DNA of 64,000 bases from Hydrogenophaga crassostreae (GTDB lineage: Bacteria > Pseudomonadota > Gammaproteobacteria > Burkholderiales > Burkholderiaceae_C): assembly GCF_001761385.1 (NCBI RefSeq), contig NZ_CP017476.1:981501-1045500 (forward strand). The letters are read 5' to 3'. The translations under genes and the position numbers were made by a program. Position 1 is the stretch's first letter; each line of letters starts with the position of its first letter. Below are positions 7,828-19,285 of the stretch, piece after piece. The notes under the pieces are model-generated. The model was not told the DNA's origin. It did no database searches and saw only the letters and a program-made list of their open reading frames with translations.

Positions 7828-10800
7828 ATGACCACGGCTGCCGAACTGCAACATCTCCAGGAACACGGTCTTTACGACCCCAGCAACGAGCACGACGCCT
7901 GCGGCGTGGGTTTCGTGGCGCACATCAAGGGCGAAAAGAGCCACGCCATCGTTACCCAGGCGCTCAAAATTCTGGAAAACCTCGACCACCGGGGTGCGGT
8001 GGGCGCTGACAAGCTGATGGGCGACGGCGCGGGCCTGCTGATTCAGTTGCCCGACGCGCTGTACCGCGAAGAGTTCGCGGCAAAGGGCGTGACGCTGCCG
8101 CCCGTGGGTGAATACGGTGTGGGCATGTTGTTTTTGCCAAAGGAACACGCGTCCCGCCTGGCGGTTGAGCAGGCGATGGAGCGTGCGATCGCGGGCGAGG
8201 GCCAGGTGCTGCTGGGCTGGCGCGATGTGCCGGTGAACCGCGATATGCCCATGTCGCCGACCGTGCGCAAAAAAGAACCCATCATTCGCCAGGTGTTCAT
8301 CGGCCGCGGCAACGATGTGATCGTGCAAGACGCGCTGGAGCGCAAGCTGTACGTGATCCGCAAGACCTGCAGCGGCAACATCCAGCGCCTGAAGCTGACG
8401 CACAGCAAAGAGTATTACGTGGTCAGCATGAGCAGCCGCACGGTGGTCTACAAGGGCCTGCTGCTGGCCGACCAAGTGGGTACCTACTTCAATGATTTGC
8501 AAGACCCACGCTGCGTTTCAGCGTTGGGCCTGGTGCACCAGCGCTTTTCGACGAACACCTTCCCAGAGTGGCCACTGGCCCACCCCTACCGCTATGTGGC
8601 GCACAACGGCGAGATCAACACCGTCAAGGGCAACTTCAACTGGATGAAGGCGCGCGAAGGCGTGATGAGCTCGCCAGTGTTGGGCGACGACCTGAAGAAG
8701 CTGTACCCGATCAGCTTTGCCAGCCAGTCCGACACCGCCACGTTCGACAACGTGCTCGAGCTCATGACCATGGCGGGCTACCCGCTGGCGCAGGCTGTGA
8801 TGATGATGATTCCCGAGCCATGGGAAAACCACGCGACGATGGACCCACGCCGCAAGGCCTTTTACGAATACCACGCCGCGATGATGGAGCCGTGGGACGG
8901 CCCGGCTTCGATCGTGTTCACCGATGGTCGCCAGATCGGCGCCACGCTGGACCGCAACGGTCTGCGTCCTTCGCGCTACTGCGTGACCGACGACGATTTT
9001 GTGATCATGGGTTCGGAGTCGGGCGTGTTGCCTGTGCCCGAGCACAAGATCGTGCGCAAGTGGCGCCTGCAGCCCGGCAAGATGTTCCTGATCGATCTGG
9101 AGCAGGGCCGCATGATCGACGACGAGGAACTGAAAGCCAACCTCGCCAACAGCAAGCCTTACAAGCAGTGGATTGAAAACCTGCGCGTCAAGCTCGATGA
9201 CGTGGAGGGCCCGGCCACGGCCGAGCCGCTGGACAGCGATGTTTCCTTGCTCGACCGCCAGCAGGCGTTTGGCACGACCCAGGAAGACATGAAGTTCCTG
9301 CTGGCACCCATGGCCGCCGCCGGCGAAGAGGCGCTGGGTTCCATGGGCAATGACAGCCCGTTGGCCGTGTTGTCCGACAAAAACAAGCCGCTTTACAACT
9401 ACTTCAAGCAGTTGTTTGCCCAGGTGACCAACCCGCCCATCGACCCGATCCGCGAAGCCATCGTGATGTCGCTGGTGTCGTTCATCGGCCCCAAGCCCAA
9501 CCTGCTCGACATCAACCAGGTGAACCCCCCGATGCGCCTAGAAGTGAGCCAGCCGGTGCTCGACTTCGCCGACATGGAGAAGCTGCGTTACATCGACACC
9601 TTCACCAAAGGCAAGTTCCGCAGCCATGTGCTCGACATCACCTACCCGGTGAGCTGGGGCCGCGAAGGCGTGGAAGCCAAACTGGCTTCCTTGTGCGCCG
9701 AAGCGGTGGACGCGATCAAGGGCGGCAAGAACATTCTGATCGTGAGCGACCGCAAGGTCAGCGCCGAACAGGTGGCCATTCCTGCGCTGCTGGCTTTGTC
9801 GGCGATTCACCAGCACCTGGTGCGCGAAGGCTTGCGCACCACAGCGGGTCTGGTGGTCGAAACCGGCACGGCGCGCGAAGTGCACCATTTCGCGGTGTTG
9901 GCGGGCTACGGCGCGGAAGCCGTCCACCCCTACCTCGCGATGGAAGCCATCGCCAGGATGCACAAGGATCTGCCGGGCGACCTGAGCGCCGAGAAGGCGA
10001 TCTACAACTACGTGAAGGCCATCGGCAAAGGCTTGTCGAAGATCATGTCCAAGATGGGCGTGTCGACCTACATGTCGTACTGCGGCGCCCAGCTGTTCGA
10101 AGCCATTGGCCTCAATACCGACACCATCTCCAAATACTTCACCGGCACCCCCAGCCGTGTGCAGGGCATTGGCGTGTTCCAGATCGCAGAAGAAGCGATC
10201 CGCATGCACAAGGCCGCGTTCGGTGACGATCCGGTGCTGGAAACCATGCTCGACGCGGGTGGCGAATACGCCTGGCGCACGCGTGGCGAAGAGCACATGT
10301 GGACCCCCGACGCCATCGCCAAGCTGCAGCACAGCTCGCGTTCCAACAACTGGAACACCTACAAGGAATACGCCCAGATCATCAACGACCAGAGCAAGCG
10401 CCACATGACGCTGCGTGGCCTGTTCGAGTTCAAGATCGATCCAGCCAAAGCCATCTCTATCGACGAAGTCGAACCCGCCAAAGAGATCGTCAAGCGTTTC
10501 GCAACCGGTGCGATGTCTTTGGGCTCGATCTCGACCGAGGCTCATTCGACCCTGGCCGTGGCCATGAACCGCATCGGCGGCAAGAGCAACACGGGCGAAG
10601 GCGGTGAAGACGCCAAACGCTACCGCAACGAACTCAAAGGCATCCCGATCAAGCAAGGCCAGACCATGTCTGACTTGCTGGGCAAAGAGGTCTTCGAGGT
10701 GGACTACGAGCTGCAAGAAGGTGACTCGATGCGCTCGCGCATCAAGCAGGTGGCTTCGGGCCGCTTCGGTGTCACCGCTGAATACCTCAACAGCGCCGAC

Positions 10801-12558
10801 CAGATCCAGATCAAGATGGCGCAAGGCGCCAAGCCCGGCGAAGGCGGTCAATTGCCTGGCGGCAAGGTGTCAGACTACATCGGCAAGTTGCGCCACAGCG
10901 TGCCTGGCGTGGGCCTGATTTCGCCGCCACCGCACCACGACATCTACTCGATCGAAGATCTGGCGCAACTGATTCACGACCTGAAGAACGTCGCGCCTCA
11001 CAGCTCCATCAGTGTCAAGCTGGTGTCGGAGATCGGCGTGGGCACCATCGCCACCGGCGTTGCCAAGTGCAAGGCCGATCACGTGGTGATCGCTGGCCAT
11101 GACGGCGGCACGGGCGCATCGCCCTGGTCGTCGATCAAGCACGCCGGTTCGCCCTGGGAAATCGGGCTGGCCGAAACCCAGCAAACGCTGGTGCTGAACC
11201 GCTTGCGCAGCCGCATCCGCGTGCAGGCCGACGGTCAGATGAAAACCGGCCGCGACGTGGTGATCGGCGCCTTGCTGGGTGCCGACGAGTTCGGCTTCGC
11301 CACCGCACCGCTGGTGGTCGAGGGCTGCATCATGATGCGCAAATGCCACCTGAACACCTGCCCGGTCGGCGTGGCCACGCAAGACCCTGAACTGCGCAAG
11401 AAATTCACTGGCAAGCCCGAGCATGTGGTGAACTATTTCTTCTTCCTCGCCGAAGAAGCGCGCCAGATCATGGCCCAGCTGGGCATCCGCACGTTTGACG
11501 AACTGATCGGCCGTGCCGACCTGCTCGACATGCGCCAGGGCATTGAACACTGGAAAGCCAAGGGCCTCGATTTCAGCCGCTTGCTGGCTGTACCGAATGT
11601 GCCTGCTGATGTGCCTCGCTTGCACACCGAGAGCCAGAACCACGGCCTTGAAAAGGCGCTCGACAATGTGCTGATCGCCAAGTCACGTGCGGCCATCGAC
11701 AAAGGCGAACGGGTCAAATTCCTGGAGGCTGTGCGCAACGTGAACCGCTCGGTGGGCGCCATGCTCTCCGGCGCGGTGACGAAAGTGCATCCCGAGGGAT
11801 TGCCTGATGACACCATCCACATCCAGATGGAGGGCACGGGTGGTCAGTCGTTCGGCGCCTTCCTGACCAATGGCATCACGCTCTACCTGATTGGTGACGC
11901 CAACGACTACACCGGCAAAGGCCTTTCCGGCGGCCGCGTGGTGGTGCGGCCCAGTATCGATTTCCGCGGCGAATCGGCGCGCAACATCATTGTGGGCAAC
12001 ACGGTCATGTACGGAGCAACCTCGGGCGAGGCTTACTTCAGCGGCGTGGCCGGGGAGCGTTTCGCGGTGCGTCTGTCTGGCGCCACGACGGTGGTCGAAG
12101 GCACGGGCGACCACGGGTGCGAGTACATGACGGGCGGCACGGTGGTGGTGCTCGGCAAGACCGGGCGCAACTTCGCCGCAGGCATGAGCGGCGGCGTGGC
12201 GTACATCTACGATGAAGACGGCAGCTTCGCCGAGCGCTGCAACATGGCCATGGTCAGCATCGACAAGGTGTTGACCACGGCCGAGCAAACCGCTCAGATG
12301 GACCGCGCCATCTGGCACCGCGACCAGACCGACGAAGCGCAGCTGAAGAAGCTGCTCGAAGACCACAACCGCTGGACTGGCAGCAAGCGCGCGCGCGAGT
12401 TGCTCGACAACTGGTCGCAGGCCCGCGGGAAGTTCGTCAAGGTGTTCCCGAACGAATACAAGCGGGCACTGGGTGAGATCAACGCGCGCAAGGAAGCCGC
12501 AGATGTGACCACCAAGGCGCAGGCGACTGCCAAGAAAAAAACGGCCCCGGCCAAATAA
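7828..12558 (+). CDS. gltB: glutamate synthase large subunit (NADPH-GOGAT alpha)
   Basis: A 1576-residue iron-sulphur flavoprotein that moves the glutamine amide to 2-oxoglutarate, giving two glutamates. A short propeptide precedes Cys25 of DACGVGF, which becomes the N-terminal nucleophile of the class II amidotransferase domain (about 25-430). After the central domain comes the FMN barrel (TGAMSLGSISTEAHSTLA, NTGEGGED), then the 3Fe-4S cysteines in MMRKCHLNTCPVGVATQ, and the C-terminal GXGXG beta-helix (GGQSFGAFL, GKGLSGGRVVVRP). The tail is rich in Lys and Ala. ATG 7828 follows a GAAGGAAG ribosome site. gltD follows after 27 bp. Confidence 0.98.
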   Translation: MTTAAELQHLQEHGLYDPSNEHDACGVGFVAHIKGEKSHAIVTQALKILENLDHRGAVGADKLMGDGAGLLIQLPDALYREEFAAKGVTLPPVGEYGVGMLFLPKEHASRLAVEQAMERAIAGEGQVLLGWRDVPVNRDMPMSPTVRKKEPIIRQVFIGRGNDVIVQDALERKLYVIRKTCSGNIQRLKLTHSKEYYVVSMSSRTVVYKGLLLADQVGTYFNDLQDPRCVSALGLVHQRFSTNTFPEWPLAHPYRYVAHNGEINTVKGNFNWMKAREGVMSSPVLGDDLKKLYPISFASQSDTATFDNVLELMTMAGYPLAQAVMMMIPEPWENHATMDPRRKAFYEYHAAMMEPWDGPASIVFTDGRQIGATLDRNGLRPSRYCVTDDDFVIMGSESGVLPVPEHKIVRKWRLQPGKMFLIDLEQGRMIDDEELKANLANSKPYKQWIENLRVKLDDVEGPATAEPLDSDVSLLDRQQAFGTTQEDMKFLLAPMAAAGEEALGSMGNDSPLAVLSDKNKPLYNYFKQLFAQVTNPPIDPIREAIVMSLVSFIGPKPNLLDINQVNPPMRLEVSQPVLDFADMEKLRYIDTFTKGKFRSHVLDITYPVSWGREGVEAKLASLCAEAVDAIKGGKNILIVSDRKVSAEQVAIPALLALSAIHQHLVREGLRTTAGLVVETGTAREVHHFAVLAGYGAEAVHPYLAMEAIARMHKDLPGDLSAEKAIYNYVKAIGKGLSKIMSKMGVSTYMSYCGAQLFEAIGLNTDTISKYFTGTPSRVQGIGVFQIAEEAIRMHKAAFGDDPVLETMLDAGGEYAWRTRGEEHMWTPDAIAKLQHSSRSNNWNTYKEYAQIINDQSKRHMTLRGLFEFKIDPAKAISIDEVEPAKEIVKRFATGAMSLGSISTEAHSTLAVAMNRIGGKSNTGEGGEDAKRYRNELKGIPIKQGQTMSDLLGKEVFEVDYELQEGDSMRSRIKQVASGRFGVTAEYLNSADQIQIKMAQGAKPGEGGQLPGGKVSDYIGKLRHSVPGVGLISPPPHHDIYSIEDLAQLIHDLKNVAPHSSISVKLVSEIGVGTIATGVAKCKADHVVIAGHDGGTGASPWSSIKHAGSPWEIGLAETQQTLVLNRLRSRIRVQADGQMKTGRDVVIGALLGADEFGFATAPLVVEGCIMMRKCHLNTCPVGVATQDPELRKKFTGKPEHVVNYFFFLAEEARQIMAQLGIRTFDELIGRADLLDMRQGIEHWKAKGLDFSRLLAVPNVPADVPRLHTESQNHGLEKALDNVLIAKSRAAIDKGERVKFLEAVRNVNRSVGAMLSGAVTKVHPEGLPDDTIHIQMEGTGGQSFGAFLTNGITLYLIGDANDYTGKGLSGGRVVVRPSIDFRGESARNIIVGNTVMYGATSGEAYFSGVAGERFAVRLSGATTVVEGTGDHGCEYMTGGTVVVLGKTGRNFAAGMSGGVAYIYDEDGSFAERCNMAMVSIDKVLTTAEQTAQMDRAIWHRDQTDEAQLKKLLEDHNRWTGSKRARELLDNWSQARGKFVKVFPNEYKRALGEINARKEAADVTTKAQATAKKKTAPAK

Positions 12559-12585
12559 GCCACAGCCAAGAAAAGGACACACATC

Positions 12586-14067
<1,482 letters not shown>

Positions 14068-14107
14068 ACGAGGGGCGAATCCGCAAGCCTGGGCGCTTGC
14101 TTGACAG

Positions 14108-14143
14108 AAGGCGGCGGTGTTTCCGGACTTCGCCGCCTTTTTC
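14108..14143 (+). terminator. rho-independent terminator after gltD
   Basis: AAGGCGGCG (14108-14116) pairs with CGCCGCCTT (14131-14139), a 9-bp stem with a 14-nt loop followed by TTT. It lies 40 bp after the gltD stop and closes the gltBD operon. Confidence 0.75.
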
Positions 14144-14247
14144 ATGGGTAATTCCCGCCGAAGCTGGGCCGCTTGCTGGTGCCTGGTGAAATTCCCCGTC
14201 ACCAGATCGGGGTATTCCCGCATGCGACAATGCGCGATTGAACGCAA

Positions 14248-15069
14248 ATGCCCATGAGTGACAAACCCTTTATTGAAATCGACCATGTGACCTTCGGCTA
14301 CAACAGCAGCCGAACCATATTGAACGATGTCTCCCTGCAATTCGCGCGTGGCAAGGTCACGTCCGTCTTGGGCGGCTCCGGCTGCGGGAAGACGACCCTG
14401 CTGCGACTCATCGGTGGCGTGCATGCGCCCAACAGCGGACGCGTGATTTTTGATGGCGAGACCGTCAACACCAATGACAAGGCACAACTGTTCCGGTTGC
14501 GTCGACGCCTGGGCATGTTGTTCCAGTTTGGCGCGCTGTTTACCGACTTGACGGTGCTCGACAACGTGGCCTTCCCGTTGCGCGAAATGACCGATTTGCC
14601 CGAAGAGCTGATTCGCAACATCGTGTTGATGAAGCTCAATGCGGTCGGTCTTCGCGGCGCGGCCAACCTGCGAATCAGTGAGGTGTCAGGTGGCATGGCC
14701 CGGCGCGTTGCCCTGGCCCGCGCCATTGCACTGGACCCCGAACTCATCATGTATGACGAACCCTTTGCCGGTCTGGATCTGGTGTCCATGGGGGTAGCCG
14801 CCAAGCTGATCCGCACGCTGACCGACGTGACAGGCGCGACGACGCTGCTCATTTCGCACGATGTGCCCCAGTGCATGGCCATCAGCGATGCCGTGGTGTT
14901 GCTGGCCCCGGGTGGCCGTATCGTTGCCCAGGGCACGCCGGCTGAACTGATGGCCAGTGATGACCCTGAAACGCGCCAGTTCGTGCGTGGTGAGCCAGAT
15001 GGACCGGTGAAGTTTCACTACCCGGCCCCTCCGCTGGAAGAAGACTTCGGGGCGAGGGCGTCGGCATGA
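14248..15069 (+). CDS. mlaF: phospholipid ABC transporter ATP-binding protein MlaF
   Basis: ATPase of the Mla system, which moves phospholipids between the outer and inner membranes. Of 273 residues, the Walker A is GGSGCGKTT, the signature is VSGGMARR, the Walker B is LIMYDEPFAGLD and the switch His is LLISHDVPQ. The ATG at 14254 is as good a start as 14248; neither has a strong ribosome site. Its last four bases overlap mlaE (ATGA). As first gene of mlaFEDACB it probably carries the operon promoter upstream. Confidence 0.93.
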   Translation: MPMSDKPFIEIDHVTFGYNSSRTILNDVSLQFARGKVTSVLGGSGCGKTTLLRLIGGVHAPNSGRVIFDGETVNTNDKAQLFRLRRRLGMLFQFGALFTDLTVLDNVAFPLREMTDLPEELIRNIVLMKLNAVGLRGAANLRISEVSGGMARRVALARAIALDPELIMYDEPFAGLDLVSMGVAAKLIRTLTDVTGATTLLISHDVPQCMAISDAVVLLAPGGRIVAQGTPAELMASDDPETRQFVRGEPDGPVKFHYPAPPLEEDFGARASA

Positions 15070-15845
15070 ATTTTTTCCAACGTCTGGGCCAGAGCGTACT
15101 GGAAGGCCTGGCTGCCTGGGGGCGTGGTGCGCTGTTCTTCCTGGAGCTGCTTGCGGCAGTGCCTGCCAGCTTGCGACGCTTTGGTCTCGTGGTAGGACAA
15201 ATCCACGCCATTGGCAACCGTTCGCTGGTCATCATTCTGGCTTCAGGCCTGTCTGTCGGTTTCGTGCTGGCGTTGCAGATGTACTACGCCCTGGTGACCT
15301 ACGGCGCGGCTGAGTCGCTGGGCCTGATCGTCAACCTCTCGTTGGTGCGCGAGTTGGGTCCGGTGGTGACAGCACTGCTGTTCGCTGGGCGCGCAGGCAC
15401 TTCACTGACGGCCGAAATTGGCTTGATGAAAGCCGGTGAGCAGATCGCAGCCATGGAATTGATGGCCATTGACCCGCGCTCGCGCGTCTTGGCGCCCCGG
15501 TTCCTGGCTGGCGTTATTTCCATGCCGCTGCTGGCTGCCTTGTTTTCAGCGATTGGTATTCTGGGCGCCTATGTCGTGGCCGTGGGATTGATTGGAATTG
15601 ATGCCGGCAATTTCTGGTCGATCCAGCAAAACGGTGTGGATGTCTGGCGCGATGTCGGCAACGGCGTTGTGAAGAGCTTCGTTTTTGGTGTGGTTTGCAC
15701 CGCCGTGGCTTTGTACCAGGGCTTTGAGACCGAAGCGACGCCCGAGGGCGTGGCCTATGCCACCACGCGCACTGTGGTGACTGCCTCATTGAGTGTGTTG
15801 GCTCTTGACTTCCTTCTCACTGCGTGGATGTTCTCAACGCCTTGA
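15066..15845 (+). CDS. mlaE: phospholipid ABC transporter permease MlaE
   Basis: A 259-residue inner-membrane permease with five or six hydrophobic segments. It shows the MlaE-family core: LVRELGPVVTALLFAGRAG, TAEIGLMKAGEQIAAMELM and APRFLAGVISMPLL, the coupling region that touches MlaF. It is translationally coupled to mlaF by ATGA and followed by mlaD after 22 bp. Confidence 0.95.
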   Translation: MNFFQRLGQSVLEGLAAWGRGALFFLELLAAVPASLRRFGLVVGQIHAIGNRSLVIILASGLSVGFVLALQMYYALVTYGAAESLGLIVNLSLVRELGPVVTALLFAGRAGTSLTAEIGLMKAGEQIAAMELMAIDPRSRVLAPRFLAGVISMPLLAALFSAIGILGAYVVAVGLIGIDAGNFWSIQQNGVDVWRDVGNGVVKSFVFGVVCTAVALYQGFETEATPEGVAYATTRTVVTASLSVLALDFLLTAWMFSTP

Positions 15846-15867
15846 ATGATTCCCTTGTGGAGATCTT

Positions 15868-16347
15868 ATGAATAAAAAAAGCATTGAAATTTTTGTTGGC
15901 CTGTTTGTTGCCCTTGGCGCCTTGGGCTTGTTGTTTCTGGCGCTGAAGGCGGCCAATCTGGGCAGCTTTTCAGGCGGGGGCGACACCTACAGTCTGACCG
16001 CCAAGTTTGACAACATCGGTGGATTGAAGGCCCGTGCCCCGATCCGCGCAGCAGGTGTGACCGTGGGGCGAATCACCGGCATCAGCCTGGATGCGGTGAC
16101 CTACCAAGGTCTGGTGTCGATGGAGGTGAATAAAGGTATCGTATTTCCCCGTGATACTTCCGCCAAAATCCTGACGGCCGGGCTGCTCGGAGACCAGTAC
16201 ATCGGTCTCGAGGCCGGTGGCGACCCCGAGAACCTCAAAGCCGGTGATGTGATCACCCGCACCCAATCGGCGGTGGTGCTTGAGAACCTTATTGGCCAGT
16301 TCCTGTTCAGCAAAGCCGCTGATGGTGGTTCGGATAAATCTGAGTAA
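15868..16347 (+). CDS. mlaD: phospholipid-binding MCE protein MlaD
   Basis: A 159-residue protein with one N-terminal membrane anchor (about residues 7-27, EIFVGLFVALGALGLLFLAL) and a single periplasmic MCE domain containing FDNIGGLKARAPIRAAGVTV, ILTAGLLGDQYIGLE and a C-terminal hydrophobic stretch (VVLENLIGQFLF). MlaD hexamers form the lipid channel above MlaFE. It lies between mlaE and mlaA in the same operon. Confidence 0.95.
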   Translation: MNKKSIEIFVGLFVALGALGLLFLALKAANLGSFSGGGDTYSLTAKFDNIGGLKARAPIRAAGVTVGRITGISLDAVTYQGLVSMEVNKGIVFPRDTSAKILTAGLLGDQYIGLEAGGDPENLKAGDVITRTQSAVVLENLIGQFLFSKAADGGSDKSE

Positions 16348-16402
16348 CGTTTTGGTAAGGCGATCTGCGTCAGGATTCACCGGATCAAACAAAGGTGCAT
16401 TC

Positions 16403-17143
16403 ATGAAAAATCACAACCGTTTCTCACGCCTGGGCCGGGTTGGTCTGCAAGGTGCTGCCGTTGTGCTGGCTTTGTTCCTGGCTGGCTGTGCCACCGGGCC
16501 GGACGCCAACCCCCGCGATCCGTTTGAACCTTTCAATAGAGAGGTTTCCGGTGTCAACGACGCGGTTGATCGTGCTGTACTCAAGCCCGTTGCGACCGCC
16601 TACACCACAGTCACGCCCGATTTGGTGCGCACAGGCGTCAGCAACTTCTTCCGCAATGTGGGCGATGCTTGGTCTTTTGTGAACGCTACTTTGCAGTTGC
16701 GGCCGAAGGAAGCGTCTGAAAATGCCTTGCGGTTTGGCGTCAACACAGTGTTCGGATTGGGTGGTTTGCTCGACATTGCCTCTGAAATTGGTCTTGAGCG
16801 CACGACGCTTGATTTTGGCCAGACGCTGGGTCGATGGGGCGTTCCACCGGGTCCATACCTTGTTTTGCCGCTATTTGGCCCATCTTCGGTGCGTGATGCA
16901 GCAGGATTCACAATCGAATCGCGCGGAGATCTGGTGCAGGGGTTGTCAGACGTACCTTTGCGCAACTCTTTGTACGCCTTGCGCGCTGTTGAAACCCGGG
17001 CCAACCTGCTGCGTGCCACCTCCATTCTCGAAGGTGCGGCTTTGGATAAATACACATTCACGCGTGATATTTATCTGAACCGTCGCGAAAGCCAGATCGA
17101 AGATCTGAAAGACAAAGGTGTGGGGCTGAAAAACGGATATTGA
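16403..17143 (+). CDS. mlaA: outer-membrane lipoprotein MlaA (VacJ)
   Basis: A 246-residue lipoprotein. A basic start and hydrophobic stretch end in the lipobox LAGC (Cys about residue 28). The mature part has DPFEPFNREV, VSNFFRNVGD and FGLGGLLDIASEIG, all typical of VacJ/MlaA. MlaA forms a ring in the outer membrane that removes misplaced phospholipids and hands them to MlaC. In E. coli mlaA is unlinked, whereas here it sits between mlaD and mlaC. The frame is open to 16280, overlapping mlaD, but the ATG at 16403 gives a proper signal peptide. Confidence 0.93.
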   Translation: MKNHNRFSRLGRVGLQGAAVVLALFLAGCATGPDANPRDPFEPFNREVSGVNDAVDRAVLKPVATAYTTVTPDLVRTGVSNFFRNVGDAWSFVNATLQLRPKEASENALRFGVNTVFGLGGLLDIASEIGLERTTLDFGQTLGRWGVPPGPYLVLPLFGPSSVRDAAGFTIESRGDLVQGLSDVPLRNSLYALRAVETRANLLRATSILEGAALDKYTFTRDIYLNRRESQIEDLKDKGVGLKNGY

Positions 17144-17293
17144 AGATTGCCAAATCTGTCCCTGCTTCATCTCACTGTTACCTCTGCATTACAAAAGCGA
17201 AACAAATATCGGGAACTGTCCACTTACAGTTTCTATCTCAATAGCCAAGCCGACGCGCCACTCAGGTGCTTGGCAACCAATTAGGAGCCTTTT

Positions 17294-17923
17294 ATGAAAA
17301 TGCAACGACGCCAATGGATGTCCAGCCTGCTGATTGCTGGGGCCGTATTTGCCAGTCCCGTGGTACTGGCCGCCGAAGAAGGTCCTGATGTGATGGTGCA
17401 GCGCATTTCTACCGAAGTGATGGATGCGGTGAAAGCCGACGCAGCCATTCAAGCCGGCGATGTGAACCGTATCGTGGCGCTGGTTGACAGCAAGATCATG
17501 CCCAACGTCAATTTCTCCCGCATGACCGCTTCGGCTGTGGGGCGTTTCTGGCGACAGGCCACTCCAGAGCAGCAGGCGAAGTTGCAGACCGAATTCAAAA
17601 CGCTTCTGGTGCGCACTTACGCGGGCGCACTCGGTGAAGTGAAGGACCAGTCTTTGTCGTTCAAGCCCACCCGCTTTCGCGCAGAAGACACCGATGTGGT
17701 GGTTCGCTCGGTGGTGCGCGGACGCGGTGAGCCGATCCAGCTGGACTACCGTCTGGAAAAAGGAGCAGACGGCTGGAAGATCTACGACTTGAACGTGCTG
17801 GGTATCTGGCTGGTTGATACCTATCGCAGCCAGTTCGCGCAAGAAATCAACAGCAACGGTCTCGATGGATTGATCGCCACCTTGACTCAGCGCAACAAAG
17901 CCTCTGGTGGCAAAGCGGGCTGA
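17294..17923 (+). CDS. mlaC: periplasmic phospholipid-binding protein MlaC
   Basis: A 209-residue shuttle protein carrying phospholipid between MlaA and MlaD. The signal peptide starts MKMQRRQWMSSLLIAG and ends near VVLAAEE; two adjacent arginines make Tat export possible, although Sec export is usual. The MlaC domain follows (VDSKIMPNVNFSRMTASAVG, WRQATPEQQAKL, GWKIYDLNVLGIWLVDTYR). A 150-bp gap separates it from mlaA, so a second promoter may exist. An AGGAG site precedes the ATG. mlaB follows after 4 bp. Confidence 0.93.
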   Translation: MKMQRRQWMSSLLIAGAVFASPVVLAAEEGPDVMVQRISTEVMDAVKADAAIQAGDVNRIVALVDSKIMPNVNFSRMTASAVGRFWRQATPEQQAKLQTEFKTLLVRTYAGALGEVKDQSLSFKPTRFRAEDTDVVVRSVVRGRGEPIQLDYRLEKGADGWKIYDLNVLGIWLVDTYRSQFAQEINSNGLDGLIATLTQRNKASGGKAG

Positions 17924-17927
17924 AACC

Positions 17928-18224
17928 ATGGAGCTCCGTGATTCGAATGACACAGGCACGGTGAGCTTGCCGGAGCGCCTCACCTTGCAAGAGGCGGTAG
18001 CGGTGTTGGAGCGTTTGGGGCGTTTGTTGAAAACCCAGCCGGGCCCAACAGTTTCTTTGAATGCCAGCGCCTTGAAGGTGTTTGATTCTTCTGCGGTGGC
18101 TGTGCTGCTGGAATTGCGGCGTACCCTTCTGGCACAAGGCAAGACCCTTGCCGTGGTCGAGTGGCCCAAGCGGTTGCGGGATCTGGTCGGGTTGTACGGG
18201 GTCAACGAGCTCCTCCCGGGTTGA
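17928..18224 (+). CDS. mlaB: STAS-domain protein MlaB
   Basis: A 98-residue cytosolic STAS protein that binds MlaF and is needed for MlaFE assembly. The sequence contains SLNASALKVFDSSAVAVLLE, the STAS phosphoacceptor-type loop (DSSAVA), and a C-terminal RLRDLVGLYGVNELLPG. The ATG at 17928, 4 bp after mlaC, is preferred over one at 17907 inside mlaC. It ends the mla operon. Confidence 0.85.
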   Translation: MELRDSNDTGTVSLPERLTLQEAVAVLERLGRLLKTQPGPTVSLNASALKVFDSSAVAVLLELRRTLLAQGKTLAVVEWPKRLRDLVGLYGVNELLPG

Positions 18225-18271
18225 AATTGCTGGCATAAGCCTTTGCCGCAACGGGCTGGGCAAGGGCCGCT

Positions 18272-18277
18272 TAAAAT
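18272..18277 (+). promoter_or_regulatory. candidate -10 box (TAAAAT) before the ABC exporter
   Basis: TAAAAT lies in the 116-bp gap between mlaB and the ABC ATPase gene, 63 bp before its ATG. No convincing -35 box is correctly spaced, so this is tentative. It would separate the exporter from the mla operon. Confidence 0.25.
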
Positions 18278-18340
18278 CAGAGGTTGGCCTCGGTTGTGGC
18301 AGATTTCCTGCTGGTACCGGGCTCCGTCTGTTGGATCTCA

Positions 18341-19285
18341 ATGCCCGCCGTCTCCTTTCAAAACATTTCCAAAACTTACGCCACGCCCAAAGGTGAACTG
18401 CAGGCTTTGCGCTCGGTCTCTTTTGATATCGAGCAGGGTGAGTTTTTTGGTCTCCTTGGGCCCAATGGGGCTGGAAAAACCACGTTGATCAGCGTGCTCG
18501 CGGGCCTGGCAAAGGCCACGGGGGGGACGGCACGCGTGCATGGGCACGATGTGCAGACCGACTACCAGGCTGCGCGCCGGGCTCTTGGTGTGGTGCCTCA
18601 AGAGCTTGTGTTTGATCCCTTTTTCACGGTGCGCGAAGCGCTCCGATTCCAGTCGGGCTACTTCGGCATTCAGAAGAACGGCGCCTGGATCGATGAACTC
18701 CTGCACAGCCTGGGTCTGACAGACAAGGCCTCTGCCAATATGCGCCAGCTGTCTGGCGGTATGAAGCGCCGCGTGTTGGTGGCGCTGGCTCTGGTGCACA
18801 AGCCGCAGGTCATTGTGCTCGATGAGCCCACCGCCGGCGTGGATGTGGAGTTGCGCCAGACGCTGTGGCAGTTTGTGTCTCAACTCAACAAGCAGGGCAG
18901 TACCGTGCTGCTGACCACCCACTATCTGGAAGAGGCCGAGGCTCTGTGTGGACGTCTGGCATTGCTCAATCGGGGTGAGGTCGTAGCGCTGGACCGCACC
19001 TCGCAATTGCTCAAGCGTGCAGCTTCCAACATCCTGCGCTTCAAGACCGATGACGTCTTGCCTGCCGAGTTGGCTGCGCAAGCCCGCATCACCGGCCGGG
19101 TAGTGCAGTTGCCTGCCAACGACGCGTTGGCGGTGGAGCGCATTTTGGCGCAGGTGCGCGAAGCCGGGGCCAGCGCGGATGACATTGAAATCAGGAAGGC
19201 CGATCTGGAAGATGTGTTCCTTGAGCTGATTCAGGGCAGCAACGCAGCACAGAGTGCCAAAACGGCTCAAGGAGCCGCCGCATGA
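18341..19285 (+). CDS. ABC-2 type exporter ATP-binding protein
   Basis: A 314-residue ATPase. Walker A is GPNGAGKTT, the Q-loop is VVPQELVFDPFFTV, the signature is LSGGMKRRV, Walker B is VIVLDEPTAGVD, and the switch His is LLTTHYLEEAEAL. A C-terminal extension of about 80 residues (LEDVFLELI) is typical of drug/polysaccharide ABC-2 ATPases such as YadG. The frame is open upstream, but MPAVSFQNISKTY is a normal family start. The stop overlaps the permease start (ATGA). The substrate is unknown. Confidence 0.92.
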   Translation: MPAVSFQNISKTYATPKGELQALRSVSFDIEQGEFFGLLGPNGAGKTTLISVLAGLAKATGGTARVHGHDVQTDYQAARRALGVVPQELVFDPFFTVREALRFQSGYFGIQKNGAWIDELLHSLGLTDKASANMRQLSGGMKRRVLVALALVHKPQVIVLDEPTAGVDVELRQTLWQFVSQLNKQGSTVLLTTHYLEEAEALCGRLALLNRGEVVALDRTSQLLKRAASNILRFKTDDVLPAELAAQARITGRVVQLPANDALAVERILAQVREAGASADDIEIRKADLEDVFLELIQGSNAAQSAKTAQGAAA